A stretch of 64,000 nucleotides of DNA. Origin: Apus apus (taxonomy: Eukaryota > Chordata > Aves > Apodiformes > Apodidae). Below the pieces are notes generated by a model. That model was not told where the DNA came from, did not search any database, and was given only the letters and a program-made list of their open reading frames with translations. Of the stretch, positions 22,728-36,000 are shown in pieces. The DNA lies in contig NC_067304.1 of assembly GCF_020740795.1 (NCBI RefSeq), forward strand, positions 3,772,056 to 3,836,055, read 5' to 3'. Positions within the stretch are counted from its first letter, which is position 1. Each line of letters opens with the position of its first letter. The translations under genes were made by a program, and so were the position numbers.

Positions 22728-24817
22728 AATATCTCAGGGAAGTGAATATTTACTGTCTGAAGAGCCACATATGTCTTTTTTTCTCCATCCAACCTTGAAA
22801 TCTCATGCTCCAGGTGTCCAGCATCTTCTGAGCCACTTAGCAGGGCTCTATTGCTTGGTCCATTTGCCTGATGTGAGGTGGGCATTGAGAAGACCTCAGT
22901 GCTACTGCTCGTATCACGTCAGTGCAAAACAGCTCCTCTCAGTTCCCAAGTGACTTCCCTGAAACTTTTTCAACATCTCCTCCCACGAACCCCTCTTCCC
23001 TGTTGCTGACAGTTCAAAGAAAGCCCTGAACTGGTGACAGGAGCTGGGAACACATTGTCCTGCTTGCTCCAAGTAAATGGTCCCTATCTCTGCATAATCT
23101 CATCCGGAGCAGCTACTCCAACTGTTGCAGTCTGCATCTCATCAGAGCCAGGCAGAAGCCTGTATTGATTTGCTTTGGTTTTCTAAATCAAGATGATGTG
23201 AGCAATGTCTATTTGGGTTGGGTTTGTTCCAGTTGTTTTGATCAAATCCTCCTGAGCTTTTCATTTGAAACCACTGAATCTGGCTCCAGTTTGCCTGGAA
23301 TTTGCCAATCCTGTGCTGGGAGGTGGGAGCATTGTCTTCTCCTTGGATGGACTTGGGGTTGTCCGGGTGCTTCTGGCACCGGGACCAAATGCCTGACATC
23401 AAAACAAAGAAACAGAAGTCTCTGATGCTCCTGCTGAGGCTGAAGTTCATCCTGCCTGGATGAAGGGAGAACTGTTAAACCCACCACGGGCACCCAAAAC
23501 CAGCCAGTGTCCTAAGCATGGCTCCTTGGGAGCAGCTTCCCTTTTTACTCCTGGATAATATTCTTTCTGCCTCTTTCCCATTTCCAAGAAGTTTCAGCTC
23601 TGCTGGAGCTGTTGGCTGCTCTGTCCTCCCACTCCTGCTATTTCCTTTAATTTCCACAGCCCTCTCCACCCTGGGAGGGGGTTCCCAGTTCCACAGGGGG
23701 CTGTGTAGCTGTTTCCCCTGCCCTGCCCAGGCAGCTCCTGCAGGTCCCCTCCTAGATCATGTGTCTCAAGGCTGATCCCTGCAGGGTGAAGGTCCCAGAT
23801 GCTCTTTTAAGGGGCCCCAGTGACAAGACCCCATGTAGGAGCCAAGGAGAATTTGTCCCTCGGTGTCTCCAGCTTTGCAGGGTGGGTGGAAGCACATGAG
23901 CCAGCACCTGCAGAGCCCGTGTGGTGGAAGGACCTGCAGAGCCACAATCCAGATCTCCTTCTTTGCATCAGGCCTCCTGGCAAGGCTCTTGCTGCAAACA
24001 CCTGAGCAGAAAGGCTCCAGAGCTGGTGCCCGGAGGTCTGTGGCTCCCAGGTTTACGTTGCCTTTCTGGATGTTTGCAGCTTAAACCTCCTCTTCTTCTG
24101 TAATCCTGGCTCCTTCCAGCCTTGTAAAATGCAGAGACTTCCCACGCAGGCACTGGCAGCAAGTGCCCTCTCCAGGTTCCTCTGCACGGCTCCATCCTCC
24201 TGCACCCTGCAGGGAACCCTCTCCTTCCTCTAACCATGTTCTGGAGCCAGAGCACTGGTGTCTGCGGGGCTGGGGCTGCCCTGTGCCTGGGGGGGGCTTC
24301 CCCAGGGCTTTCAGAGTGGTTTTCATCTCAGATGGTCCTCCCAGGCCTGGGAGGCTCCTTTGTCAGAGGCTCCTCCAAAACCAAACTCACATGGATATCT
24401 GAGGGTGGCTGCAATAGAAGCAGGCAGGGGAAAGGCAGGCAGGGAAACTGAGTCCTACAGGGGTGCAGGCAGTAGGATGGGAGGGGAGGGAGCAGGGATC
24501 ATCGAGTCCCTTTGGGCTCAGTCTTGGCTGAGCTGGATGGAAGGAACATGCTCAACATCTGGCAAATGTCTGCGCCGGGTGGCTGCAGCCTCCGCTCCAA
24601 AAATGCAAAGGTCAGTGCAGAAGGGCAGGGCAAACCCTCCCTCGACCTCCCCTCTCACCCCGGCCTCCCTTTTCCCGTTCTTTCCTTTGTAGCAATGCAT
24701 TCTTCAGCCCAAACAACATTCTTGAATCGAGATTTGAGGCAATCTGGAGGGAGTCAGTCACTTGGAGACAGCACAACTGCCGAGCGAGCCCTGGGACTCT
24801 GCTGGGAACTCGGATTT

Positions 24818-24931
24818 GGATGATGCTCTAGTCAGGGTGATGCTTTTGTCAGGGTGATGCTCTTTTTGGGCTGATCCTTCATCGGGGTGATGCTCTGGTC
24901 GGGGTGATGCTCTGGTCAGGGTGATGCTCTC
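24818..24931 (+). repeat. 18-bp tandem repeat (minisatellite)
   Basis: About six diverged copies of an 18-base unit close to GGTGATGCTCTGGTCAGG run head to tail. Copies in the second half (24893-24931) are nearly identical, while the earlier ones carry substitutions. No coding or regulatory role is evident. Confidence 0.85.
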
Positions 24932-27547
24932 AGCACAGCTCCTGTGTCTCAGCACAGTCCAATGCTCCCAGGGCCATCCAGTTTCCATCTGATGTCCTTC
25001 AAAGCTTCCCTTGCATGCAGTGAGTTGCAAAGACTCAGCCTGGACTTTCCCTGGCTAGAAAATGGGTGACAGGCAGCCCTTGGCTGGGAATCCTCACCTG
25101 TCTGCTCCCCTCCTCTCCCTCCCATGGGACACCTGGGCTGTGAAGTTGGTGACCAGTTGCAGCCCCTGCTCTCACCCCATATCCTGCTCCCAGCTGCTCT
25201 GTGCCCTGTGACTCCAAGAAGAGCCTGCACAGATGAGGTGCTTGGCACCAAAACCAAGGGGGAATGCCACGTCCTGCCCCAAACCCTTGTCTCCTTCCCA
25301 CTGCTCTGCCCTCTGCCCTGAACATGCTACATGGACCCTGTGTGGTGCCCATCTTTGCACTGCAGAGAAGCCCCTGTCCCCCCATCCCTGCTCCCATCGT
25401 GATCTGGCAGCAAGCGGGTCCGGGCTGTGCAGTGGCCACACGTGGCTCCTATTTGCCTCCAGATCTCCTTGGGGAGACACGGGGGAGGGAGAGAACATCC
25501 CAAATTGCCCCTTCCCCTCCCCAGCTGCTGCATTTGCACAGCTGCCAACGCTGGGAAATGCTAGTCTGGCTGGGGAAGCCTTTGCCCTGTGCCACTGTAA
25601 TTACAAGCTGTCTTTGGAGCCCTGGAGCCTCATGTAATAACCCCCTGGTCTCTTGGGGTCTGCGGGTTATTATGGGGTGGACTCAACCCTACCAGACCCA
25701 GGAATTTCTCTGCAGCCCGTTCCACAGCTTTGAGCCCCATGGCCATGGCTCTGGGTACCCAGTGGTCTCAGTGTGTCCTCTCATCCCCCTCCCTGCACAC
25801 CCAAGGCTCTGGATTCCTTTAATTTCTGTCTATGGGCTCCAGAGCCTCTCCCCTTGCAGCATGTTTGGTGTTCTGGGCTGTGCTGGGAGAGGATGTCTCA
25901 GCATAAAGAGGGTCAGAGCTCATTACAACCACTGTAAAATGTGTTTGAAAAGGTTAAGTGCTTAATTTGGAACAGAGCTGGAAACTCTGAAGCGTTTCCT
26001 CATCCCGTCGCTCCCTTGCCTGTCCTGGACTTCTGCTTTACCCTGCTCACATCTCCATGGCTGAGGGAGGCTGGTTACCAGCATGCAGAGAAATACCTTG
26101 GAGAGCCTCTGGGTTTTGCAGAGGATCCAGAGGAGCAGTTTGCACAAGATTAGCAAAGTGCAAATCCAGCCAGGAGGACAGCAAAGGGAGCTGCCAGTTG
26201 CAAAGATCACACAAGTCCTTTCAGGTGTCACAGGCTCTGCTGCTGCTGCTGGGATTTATTGCCTGGGCTTGGATGCAGATGTTTGTCCACAGCTGTGTGG
26301 GCAACACTTGGTTCTGCTGGTGGGTATGGTGTGGTGTTGGGACCAAACCTGGCAGGATGCTGGCACCTTCCCAGCCCTTTCTTTGGAACTGCAGTGCCCT
26401 GATCTGCAGTAGCCTGGCACAGGACCTACCCCTGCTCCCCAGGGTGATGGATGTCCAAACCCAGAGCCCTTCCCCTCAGCTGTCACAGGGCAGAGCTGCT
26501 CCACTGGGATGTGGCAGCAGCTCCCTGCTCCTTGCTGGACCTTGGGATGGGACAAGGGCACGGGAAACCCTGGGACATTTGCTGGTGGTGGTTGCTCTGT
26601 GCTTAGAAGCTAAGCAAGGTGACCTGGCTGCCTCTCTCCTTCTCTTCCCACCATGGCATCAAGGGAGGTAGCTCTGCAGGCTGCCAGGCCCTGGCTGCAG
26701 CTGTCCCAGGAGCAAAAGGAAAAAATGCAGCATTTTCTTGCTCAGAGCCTTCAATTCATGTCTTCAAAGGCCCTTTGAATGCTTGGCTCTTCTCCGAAGC
26801 CTCTCAGCTCTCCTGAACAAACAGCAGGAGGGAACAGGTTCATTCCAGCCCATTGACTGAGGCTCCTGGATAGGGAAAATTTCACTTCATGTTTCCTACA
26901 GGCAGGGATCTTTGATGCTGAACCCAAGGGCCCCATCTCTGCCTGTCCCCAAAGGTGTCCCCTAGCCACAGGTCTCTCCTTTCCAGCTTTGAGGGCTCAG
27001 TGCAGGCCTCCTTGGTGAGCTTGGTACCCAAATATCTCTGCAAACAGGGCTCCAGACACACTGGGAGCTAAATATAAACCTGTGTGGACATGAACAAATT
27101 AAAGCCAGCAAGCTGAGCTGCACCTGGCAGCAACAGGGAGGAGGTCCTGGTGCACAGAGCTGTGCTGCTGGGGGTCCCTCCTGGCTAAGCAGAGAGCAGC
27201 AGGATGAAGGTCTCCGTTTAAAACCCCACATCTATCTGAATGATGCTCTTCAAATGCCCAGCCAGCCCCCCAAACCTGCCTCCCTGTTAGTGAAGTGCAG
27301 GCAGCTCTGGGGCAGGCAGGGGGGAGGCAGGGCCCGATCCTGTCCCCCTATGCCCTCTACAACTGGTTACATCCCCCCAGCCTCGTGATGGGCACCTGAG
27401 CCCAGCTGTCCTGGGCTATGCTCAGCCCTTCCTGGGCCTCCTGATTCCCCCCAGCTTCCCCACATCCCCCTGGCTCTGGGAAGGTCACGACACCAAACTC
27501 CCAAATGGGGCACAGGCTGTTTTTCTCTCTAAAGCATCTGAAATATG

Positions 27548-27589
27548 AAAAAAAAACCCAAAACAAAACCAAAACCCAAAAACCTGAAA
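27548..27589. repeat. A-rich (CAAAA)n simple repeat
   Basis: An A-rich run with CAAAA/CCAAAA units. It is a simple-sequence tract with no other feature. Confidence 0.8.
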
Positions 27590-27830
27590 CAGCAGCTGCC
27601 TGGGAAAGCCATCAGCCTTCCTGCCTGCTCTTGCCACCTGGCTTCCCATGCTAGCAAACAAATCAAACCATCCCACTGCCCAGAGCTTCTTTGCCCTGGC
27701 ATCATTTTGATGCCCCAGAGCTAAGACACTGCAGCAAACCTCTGTCCTCTCCTGCCCTGGCTCCCATCACCACGCTTGGGCCTTCTTCTGAGCTGCAAAC
27801 ACTCCTCCAGATTAAAGAAAGGAATGGTTT

Positions 27831-27878
27831 CCTTCTTCTTTTTTTTTTTTTTTTAAAGGAAAAAAAATAATAAAAAGC
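27831..27878. repeat. T16 run followed by A-rich run (inverted pair)
   Basis: A T run (27839-27854) is followed directly by AAAGG and A-rich sequence to 27878, so the two arms could fold as a simple A/T hairpin. It is not flanked by a recognisable transposon end. Confidence 0.8.
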
Positions 27879-28535
27879 TTTGGAGATAAACAGGAGCAAG
27901 AAGCAGGGTGTGGGTGTCTGCTGCTTCTGCTGCTGCTCAGCTGAGTTGAGCTGTTTAGGGGAAACGTGGGGTCCTGGCAGCGCCTTCACAATTTAGGGAA
28001 ATCAAAAGAGCATCTAAAAGGAGGTGATGCTGGAGGGATGGGATCATCTCCTCAGGTTTTGGGTGAAGTTGCTCCTCTCTGCCATGGCCTGGGCTCTGGG
28101 GCACATTCCTTGTGCCCTGCCTGCCTTTCCCTCCCGGAAAGTGGGCGCTGGGCTGTGGGATAATCCCCACGGCCTGATGCTGGGGAACAGGGCCAGGACA
28201 GGGTGGTGAGGGGCTGCCGGGGGGTCCGTGGGCCGATGCAGCAGAGCTGGGGGTGGGCTGGGTGCTGCAGAGCTCCTGCGAGTGCTGTCAGCCCCTCAGC
28301 AATAATTAGCAATGATCAAAGCAGCTTCTTCCCGACAGCCCTGAATACGGATGCCTGGAAATCTCGGCGAGAATTCCGGCTGCCGGGAGGGAGGAAACAA
28401 CACCCACTCCTGCCTGTGGGCAGGTGCCTTGCATGGGCAGATGTTTGCTGGGGCTGAGCTGCTCCCAGGACCCCAAGGACCATTTTTTAGGAGAGGGTTA
28501 GGGGTGACTGTCCCCAGGGGCAGAGCTCTGTGTGG

Positions 28536-28700
28536 ATCATAGGAATCGTTTGGGTTGGAAAAGACCTTTAAGATCACCAAGTTCAACTGTTTAACCAGCA
28601 CTAAACCGTGTCCCTCAGCACCACATCGACATGGCTTTGAAATCCCTCCAGGGATGGGGACTCCATATCATGTCTGGGAGCCCCGGGACCTGTCCCTGTC
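28536..28700 (-). mobile_element. CR1 LINE 3' end fragment, minus orientation
   Basis: The sequence ATCATAGGAATCGTTTGGGT, then TGGAAAAGACC and AAGATCACCAAGTTCAAC, is the reverse complement of the CR1 3' end. It runs on through the block with TGTCCCTCAGCACCACATC and CCTCCAGGGATGGGGACTCC. It decays after about 28690. It is an old truncated copy with no open coding frame. Confidence 0.9.
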
Positions 28701-30293
28701 TCTTGGGCTTGTCTCTGTCTTCAAAGAGAGAGGGGAAACTGCTGCCAAGCTGAGCCAAAGGCATCAGCCATCCCATTTTCCCTGCTGCAGGACCCTGCGT
28801 CGGGAGCAGGGAAAGTGGGATGGTTGATGCCTTGGGTGTGGAGGGAAAGGGCTGGAGCCGAGCCTTGAATCTGCTTTTGGGGTTCCCCCTTTGCTGTCTG
28901 AAGGCACCTGTCCTCTCAGCTGTCCTCTCAGCTGTCACTTTCAAGCACCATGCTGCGAACATGGAACAAGGGAAAACACTAGAGATGTCCCTGTGCTTCC
29001 CTGGAAAGGGCCAGGCTGGTTGTAACTCAGTGTTTTCTGCCCTCAAGAGAGGCAAGCAGAGGAAAGGAGGTGCCCCAAGTGGGGCTGAGCAAAATATGGG
29101 GCTGAGATGTAGGTGGGCTGTTGGTCCCCAAGGGGAAAACAGCTCCTGCTGCAAGGATTGTCCTTCCTTTCTTTTTTGAATTGGGGGACATGGCTCCAGC
29201 TCCTGCTTTCCCTGCCGACAGGCAGTTCCCTCCCGGCCAGCACGGCGCTGGAGGGAGGGGCTGGCTGCCTGTGGCTTTCTCCCTTTCTCCCTCCAAGGCA
29301 GAGATGCTGATGTGTAAGCTCTGGGTCTCTTTGGCTCCCCAGGTCCTCCATGGCTGGGAAGCAGGGAAGCAGGCAGCCAAGAAGCCGCTCCTATAGACCC
29401 AGTTACGCTCCGTCCAGGCTCCTTGCAGAAACATTCCCACTGCTGTCTGCCTGTGCTGGAGGGGGAATGTTGGGCTCCCGAAGCAGCGTGAGGATTAATG
29501 GGCTGGAAGGAACAGGACAGCGCTCTCCGTGCTGTCCCCGTCCCGGCCGGCAGCGGGTGCAGCCCCAACACGGCCAAGCCCTGGAAGCGGCATCGCTCCA
29601 AGCGGCTCCTCCGAAACCGATTTGCCGACAAAAACCTTCATTTCCAGAGAGTCTGACCTTTTCATGAATAAATCAGCTGTGTTATTGAACGGATGAATAA
29701 TACATGATCACGCCCAGCCCTGCGCTAAGCTCTCTGTGTAAGGTTTAATTAATCCTCTCCCGTAACGCCCCGAGGGCCGGGGGTGAGCGGTTACACACAG
29801 CTCGGGCTGGGGATCCCGGCCCCAGCAGCCGCATCCCGGTCACCCCGGTGAGGTGTTTGAGGGGGGTGTTTCCTCCCTCCGACAGTGTTTTTGGATGCTT
29901 CCTGCTCTGGGTGTTTTAAAGGGGAAGATTCCCCTTTGCTATAGCGCTGCAGGAGGAACCCCTGGCAGCACCCGGGCATCTCCTCTGGGAAATAACTCCG
30001 GTTTTTTCTTTCCCCGACCTTTTTCCTGCCGTGGCTGCTCATAATGTGAAATCCTAAGTAAATGTCTCCATTCAGGTGTGTTTATAGGGAAACCACGAGC
30101 AAACATTGTTGCTGCTGGTGTGATCTCCAGGAGACCCCCAGGCAGTGAAATGGGAATCAGCCCCACAGATGAACTTGATCCCAGCAGGATCCTTCCCTTC
30201 AGCTGTGAGACGGGAGGGGGGGGGAACGTGTTTCCTTGTTTTTAAACTCAACGAAAGCTTTGACCTGGTGGGCTGTGCCACGGAGTTCTGCTG

Positions 30294-30325
30294 GGGTGTG
30301 GGTGGGGGTGTGTGTGTGGTGTGTG
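30294..30325. repeat. GT/G-rich simple repeat
   Basis: A short GTGTGGGTGGGGGTGTGTGT-type run in GC-rich intergenic sequence, with no further feature. Confidence 0.8.
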
Positions 30326-33020
30326 CTCCCAGGCTTTGCTGCTGCCACCTCTCCCTGTCCAACCTGGCAAGTGCTGGAAATACGGAGGGGGCTTCTGTAG
30401 CCTGTGCCTTGGCTCTGTACCCCCCTGAGCCACCGGGCCGGGGGTCTTGCAGGGGGCACTGCAGCAGCTCAGGGTTAATTTGCAGCTCAAGGAGGTCTGG
30501 TAGTGATTAGCTGCTCCCTTTGCCAGGAAGCAGCTGCAGACCCGCGTGGGGGGGCTGAGCCCCTCCTGCCCTCGCGGACCCCCAGCTCTGCACCCTGCCA
30601 GGCACCGCACCCACTGCCCCCCTGCCTGGGGCCGCCTGGGGTCGTGGGTGCAAGCAGGAGAGCTCAGGTGGGTTTTACTTGCGTGGCTGGAGGTGGGAGC
30701 CTGTGTTTGTGTGTGGGGGGGGGAGCCCAGCTCCTGGGGCTGCAGGGACACTCACCCCCAGCTGCACCCCGTGGTTCTGCTGGTGTGGCCAGGGGGCTGC
30801 GTGGTGCCAGGGACACGGCTGGTGGGTGGGAAGGGGGCTCCACCGGAGTGCTGGTGCTCCCCCGGAGGTGATGTGCTGTGGGCTTTTGGGCACAGGGATG
30901 CTCCTGCTGGCTTGGGATGAAACGGTGCGGCTGCGGCAGGATGGGGTGCTTCCCGGGCACTGCTGGGAGAAGGGATGTGGATGTCACTGGGATCGTGCAG
31001 AGGCTCTGGGGTGGGTTTCGGAGCTGATGTGAGCTGGGGCACTGGTGCCACTGGGAAAGGCTCTGCCTGCTCCCACCGGCTGCAGAGCCGGCCCTCCCCA
31101 CCCGAGCACGCGGCGTTTCAGTGACTCTGCTGGAAAATAAACACGTTTCCTCACAGCTCCACATGCACAAATGTTGCCCTTGGCTGCAGGCGAGGGGTCT
31201 GGCGCCCTGCGACTGAAGGGGCTTTTGTTGGGGAAACGGCTGCAAGAGTCGTTTGAAAACTCCTCCTAGGTTTCTCTTCCTGCCTCTTTCTCCCAATCTT
31301 TCCCCAGCTGGCAAAGACGATCCTGGGGGATTTACAGCTCTGCCCCAGGGCTGCAGCCTGCGGGAACATCCCCCCTGGCTGGGGCAGCTGCTGGAGCCCA
31401 AGCCCCGCGCCGGGAGCTCCTTCCCAGCTTCGCTCCCTGCGGGCTGCACGCCCCGGGCTTCCTCCGTGCTCCCTTCCAGCCCTCCCAATTAAATGCTTCC
31501 GAGGGAGGTTGTCTTGAAGTGTCTGCAGCTTCAGAAGCCCCCAGCAGGTTTCCTGTGAGGAGCCGTTTCAAAGGATTTCAGTGCTCTCTGATACTGGCTC
31601 GGCGCGGCTGGAGCTGCGAGCGGCTGCCGGGAGCCCGCGGGACACGGGGGGCACGGCCTGAGGCACCCCTGGCCCCGGGTTTTTAGGGGGTTCAGGGTCA
31701 CCAAGCCTCCCAGCCCTCGGTGCACGGCTCGACCGGTGGGTGCGGCTCTCTGCGGGCAATCCGGCCAGGGCCGGAGCCAGCCTGGTGTGGAAACATCCCG
31801 TGTTTGCATCCGTGGCTGCGGCTGCTTTCTTCAGTCGCCAACAGCTACGCGAGGAGGAGTTTGGTGTCAGGCGGCAGGAGGGCCTCGGAGGGAGAGGAAC
31901 CGGGTGGCAGCTGGGCGGGGGTGTGAGCAAATGGGGAACACAGCCTGGAGTTCAGCAGCTGTCGGGAGAGAGGAGTTAGGAGAAGCACAGGGGGTAAAGG
32001 TGCTGCTCGGGACGGTCCTGCCTGGGTCCTGGGCACAGTTTCCAGCCGCCGAGCAGAGGACGGTGCCAGTGCCAGCAGATAGTCCAAGGAGCCACCAGGG
32101 GTGTCCTGCCGTGGTGGGACAGCTCAGCTGTGGGTCCAAGACATGCTGGGCTGCACGATGCTGTTGGGATGAGGCCCCAGGCTCCCAGGCAGAGGGGACA
32201 GCAGCTCCCCGGCACCACCTCCAGATGTGCCTTTCACTGCAATTCAATCAGGTATTTACTGACAGACCTTAGCACCAGGAAGTGCTCTCAGACACGTTTC
32301 CAGGGCCGTTCCCCTGTGCTGCCACAACCTCCCACCACCGAGCCCTTCCCTCGCTGTTTAATTGCCTCACTTAATCAATGCAAATGAGTTATGAGCCATG
32401 AACGGTCTCCGATCCCGGTGCAAATCCCCGTAAAACATGTAGCTGGAAAAGCTTTTCCCCGGCCTTTGGCTGGTTTTCCATGTGTGTTTGCAGCAGCCTG
32501 AGCTGCTCCCCTCCCAGGTCAGGCTGTACCAGCCCAGGTGGTGTCTCTTTGTCCACAGGGTCACTGAAATTCCCACCCACGATGTGCAGAGCTCGCCCAG
32601 GCATGTCAGAGGGCACAACGTGGGGCACCAGCTGCTAGAAAATCATCAGGGCTTTTCCTCTGTGCTGCCCTCACAGTGGTGTGGCTCTGCCCTCATCTGC
32701 TGCCCACCAGTGTCCTCAGCTTCCAGCCCTGCCCTCAGCAGGGTGCTGCACGGTCCCTTCCCTGCACTCCTTGCTGGGCAGATTTTTACTAAACCTCTAT
32801 CTTCCCTGTCCTGCCCCTGGCAGGTTGGGCAGGCTTGAACACCCCCAGATGTCACCACCAAGCTGTACCAGTATTAATTCCCAGTCCTGCGTGCAACCCG
32901 CTGGACCTTGGTGGCAAGAGTGAACCCTTCAGGGGTTGTTGGATGGTTCTCAGGGAGGCTGGTCATGAAGCAGCAAGGATTTCCATGGAGGACAACAGCA
33001 GGATCTATTGATGTGGCTGT

Positions 33021-33080
33021 CCATTCATCCACCCAACTCAACCATCCATCCACCCACCCACCAATCCCTCCCTCCACCCC
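33021..33080. repeat. (CCAT/CCAC)n tetranucleotide repeat
   Basis: An imperfect tract of CCAT, CCAC and CCCT units on the plus strand. Confidence 0.85.
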
Positions 33081-36000
33081 ACGTGTGCAGAAGGAGGGTT
33101 AGAGGGGTCGGGAGGGAGGTGGGTCCACACACAGGTGATGAAGACCTGCAGGATGAGCCCGTTGGAGTCTGGGGATGGGTGAGGGGGCTGAGGGGCCAGG
33201 GGGTGGAGCACGGGGTGGCCGTGGCCGTGCTGCACTCGCCGGGGTTGCTGGCAGGGGTTGGGCTGCTGGCGAGACACAGCTGGACGGCTCCACTTTTTTC
33301 CAGGCCTGTGTCTCAGTTTCTCTTCATTTTATGTGTTTTTATTTCCTATTAAAGCGCGCTGTCTCATTTCCTCCGTGAAAAACAAGGCTCTTTCAGCGAG
33401 ATGAATTCCTCCAGCTCCAGCAAAGCCCTGAGTCTGAAAAATAAACAGGCTGTGAGGGGATGCAGCCTTCTTGTCCCCACGTCCCTTGCTGCCCCGTGTC
33501 CCTCGCTGCTGGGGTCAGCCCAGGGCAGAGACACTGAATCCCCAGGGACAGAGGGACATGACATCCACTGGGCCAGCACCGTTTCCTGTCCTTGCCTCCC
33601 CTTCCCTCCCAGGAACTTTCCTTATTTCAAGCAGGGTTTGGTGGTGGCTAAAGGAGAAGGAACCAGTGATACTTTTCCAGGCTGCTGTGTCACGTTGCTG
33701 TGTTGGGAAGATGCTGAGGCTGCAGGAAAGGGCCTGCAGCCCTCTCTCACCCCCCTCTTGCACCCCAGCATCTGCAATCCTCAAAGGATGGGTCCTTGGA
33801 GGTGATGGGAGCAGTTTCTGGATCATCTGCCTCAGCTGGAAGCAGCAACACAGATGCTTTCAGGATGAAAACACTTCCTCTGCCGCGCCACCTCCACCTG
33901 ACATTTGGGAAAGCAGAGCCACAGCTCCCTGGAGCTTTCCAGCTTTTTTAATTGGAGCCATTACACATGTTGCTCATCCCACCGAGAGGCGTCAAGGAGG
34001 GAGCCTGGAGAGGAGCCATCCCGGGCTGTTGCCTGGGGAAACGGGTGTTTATCCCGACCAGCAACTCTGGACCAGACCTGGGCGGGTTTTCTGTAGCTCA
34101 GGACACGACCGGGCTGCTGGGGGACTGGCTCCATGGGTGCACTGAGCTGGTGGGTCCTCAGTGCTTGTTTCTGAGGGCTCTGGTGGGTACCAGGGGCTGG
34201 GCCACCCACCGGAGGGGTCTCCAGGTGAGGGGGGAACGCTTCGTGCAGTCCATCTGTGGCAATAACCCGGCTCTTGCAAGGGCAGAGCTGAGCTGCCTGG
34301 AGCTGGACCACAGCCCAGTCACCCTCCCACAGCCTGAACACCCCAGGGTGGTGCCTCCAGGGGGACAGCCCTGCCTGCCCAGCCAGCCCCTCCATCAGCT
34401 GCAGCTCCAACAGAGACCCTGGAGGCTGCAGATTTCAACATATTGAGCTTAACAATCTCTTTGACCAGGCTGCAGTTCAGCATCCACCCTTGCAGACAGA
34501 AGGCTTTCCTGTGGGAAGTGGGAAGTGCAGTGGGAAGATGTTGGAGGGGTTGATTGCCCCCCAGCCCACCTGCTCTGCCCTCTAGAGCTCAGCTCCAGCC
34601 TGTCCTTCTGTGGCAAACATGGCAGTGGGCATGGCCAGAGGACAGCAGCTTCTGGGAATGCTCCTGACAGCTGATTTTACAGCGTTGGCAGCTTGGCTCA
34701 GCCTTCTGTCCCCTTCTGCTTCCATCAAAATAAATGTGCAATATTAAAGTATCAGAGCCGAACTCCCCAGGCAGAGAGAAACAGAAAGATGTTTATTTTC
34801 CAGCCCTGAGCTATGTGTTTATTATGAAATGCTGGTGCTTGTCGGGGTGGAAGGCCTGGCAGGAGGACTCTGCAGCCATGGCTCAGCAGCCAGGGTGCAC
34901 GCCAGGACAGGGCCAGCACCTCTGGCCAGATCCTGCCCCTGCCCAGCTCCTCGGGGACAGGCTGAGATGGCCACCACAGGGACTGTCCCTTAAGTAGGAA
35001 AGAAAAACCAGGAAGAGATGAGATGAGGCTGGGGGGTGTTGCTTTGCCAGCTTCCCAAGGTTTCCTTTAGAGGTTGAGGGCTGCAGGAACAAACTCTCCC
35101 TGAAGATGGTGCTTCCCATTGCAAGGGGTGATGATGGGAGTGGGGCCAGGAAGGGTGGCAAGGGGCTGGGAAAAGCAAGGGGAGCTGCCAGCACGTCTGA
35201 CACATCAAAGGAAAGGCACAGCAATACCCAGAGCTGGTGCTGCCTGCACACACCTCTGAGCAGTGTCTTGGGTCCTCCCAGGTGAGGGGGGAGAAGCAGC
35301 TGCAGCTCCTGAGTGCGAGGGATTGCGTTAGGTGGGGTGTTATTAAATGCCCTGAGCTGCTGCAGGAGGGAAAGTTTGTACCTTCGTCCAGTTTTTGAGC
35401 CTGGGGAAACTGTGGAGGCATCAGGGATGAGCCAGGAGAAGACCTGCTCTCCATGCTGTGGAGCTGAGGATGCTGAGCCCTTGGTGAGCTGCATCAGGTG
35501 GGGGCTGGTATCTTTGCACTGAGGTTTTTAGCTGTGGCTGCAGATGTTCAGGGTTTGTGGACTTGAATTTGCTGTGGAAATGTTTGTGTTTTCATCTGAG
35601 GATTTTCAGGGCTATGCAAGGCAGAGAAAATTGAAAGTGCAGGTCTGGTGGTGGCCCGTGGGGACTGGCTGTGTTTACTGGGCTTCGGGAGCTCGCTGGA
35701 TGAGGGAGGAAATAACACATGCACAAAATCCTCCCAGGATGCAGAACTGGGATGATTTGCAAATACCAGAGAGGACAGAGAGGTTAGAAAAATCTGCGGG
35801 AAACACAAAGGCCCGATTTGGAAAATACAAAGCAAATCCATCTGGAGAGGACCAGGGAATGGCAGCAGCACGTTGCAGGTGCTGGGAGCTCCTTGGGACA
35901 GCGGGTCTGGGAAAGGCATTTGGGAAGTGCCTGCTCAAGTGTCTCTCTCTTTTAGGAAGAGGCTAGAAGGACTGTCAGCTTTAATCCCTGCTTTCCAGAA

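Noticed and set aside
28615-29631. 338-codon open frame on the minus strand
   Set aside because: No known domain, composition typical of GC-rich non-coding DNA, and its 3' end runs into an old CR1 fragment.
30664-31488. 274-codon open frame on the minus strand
   Set aside because: Low-complexity Pro/Ser/Cys-rich translation with no family resemblance, in a CpG-rich interval where stop codons are scarce.
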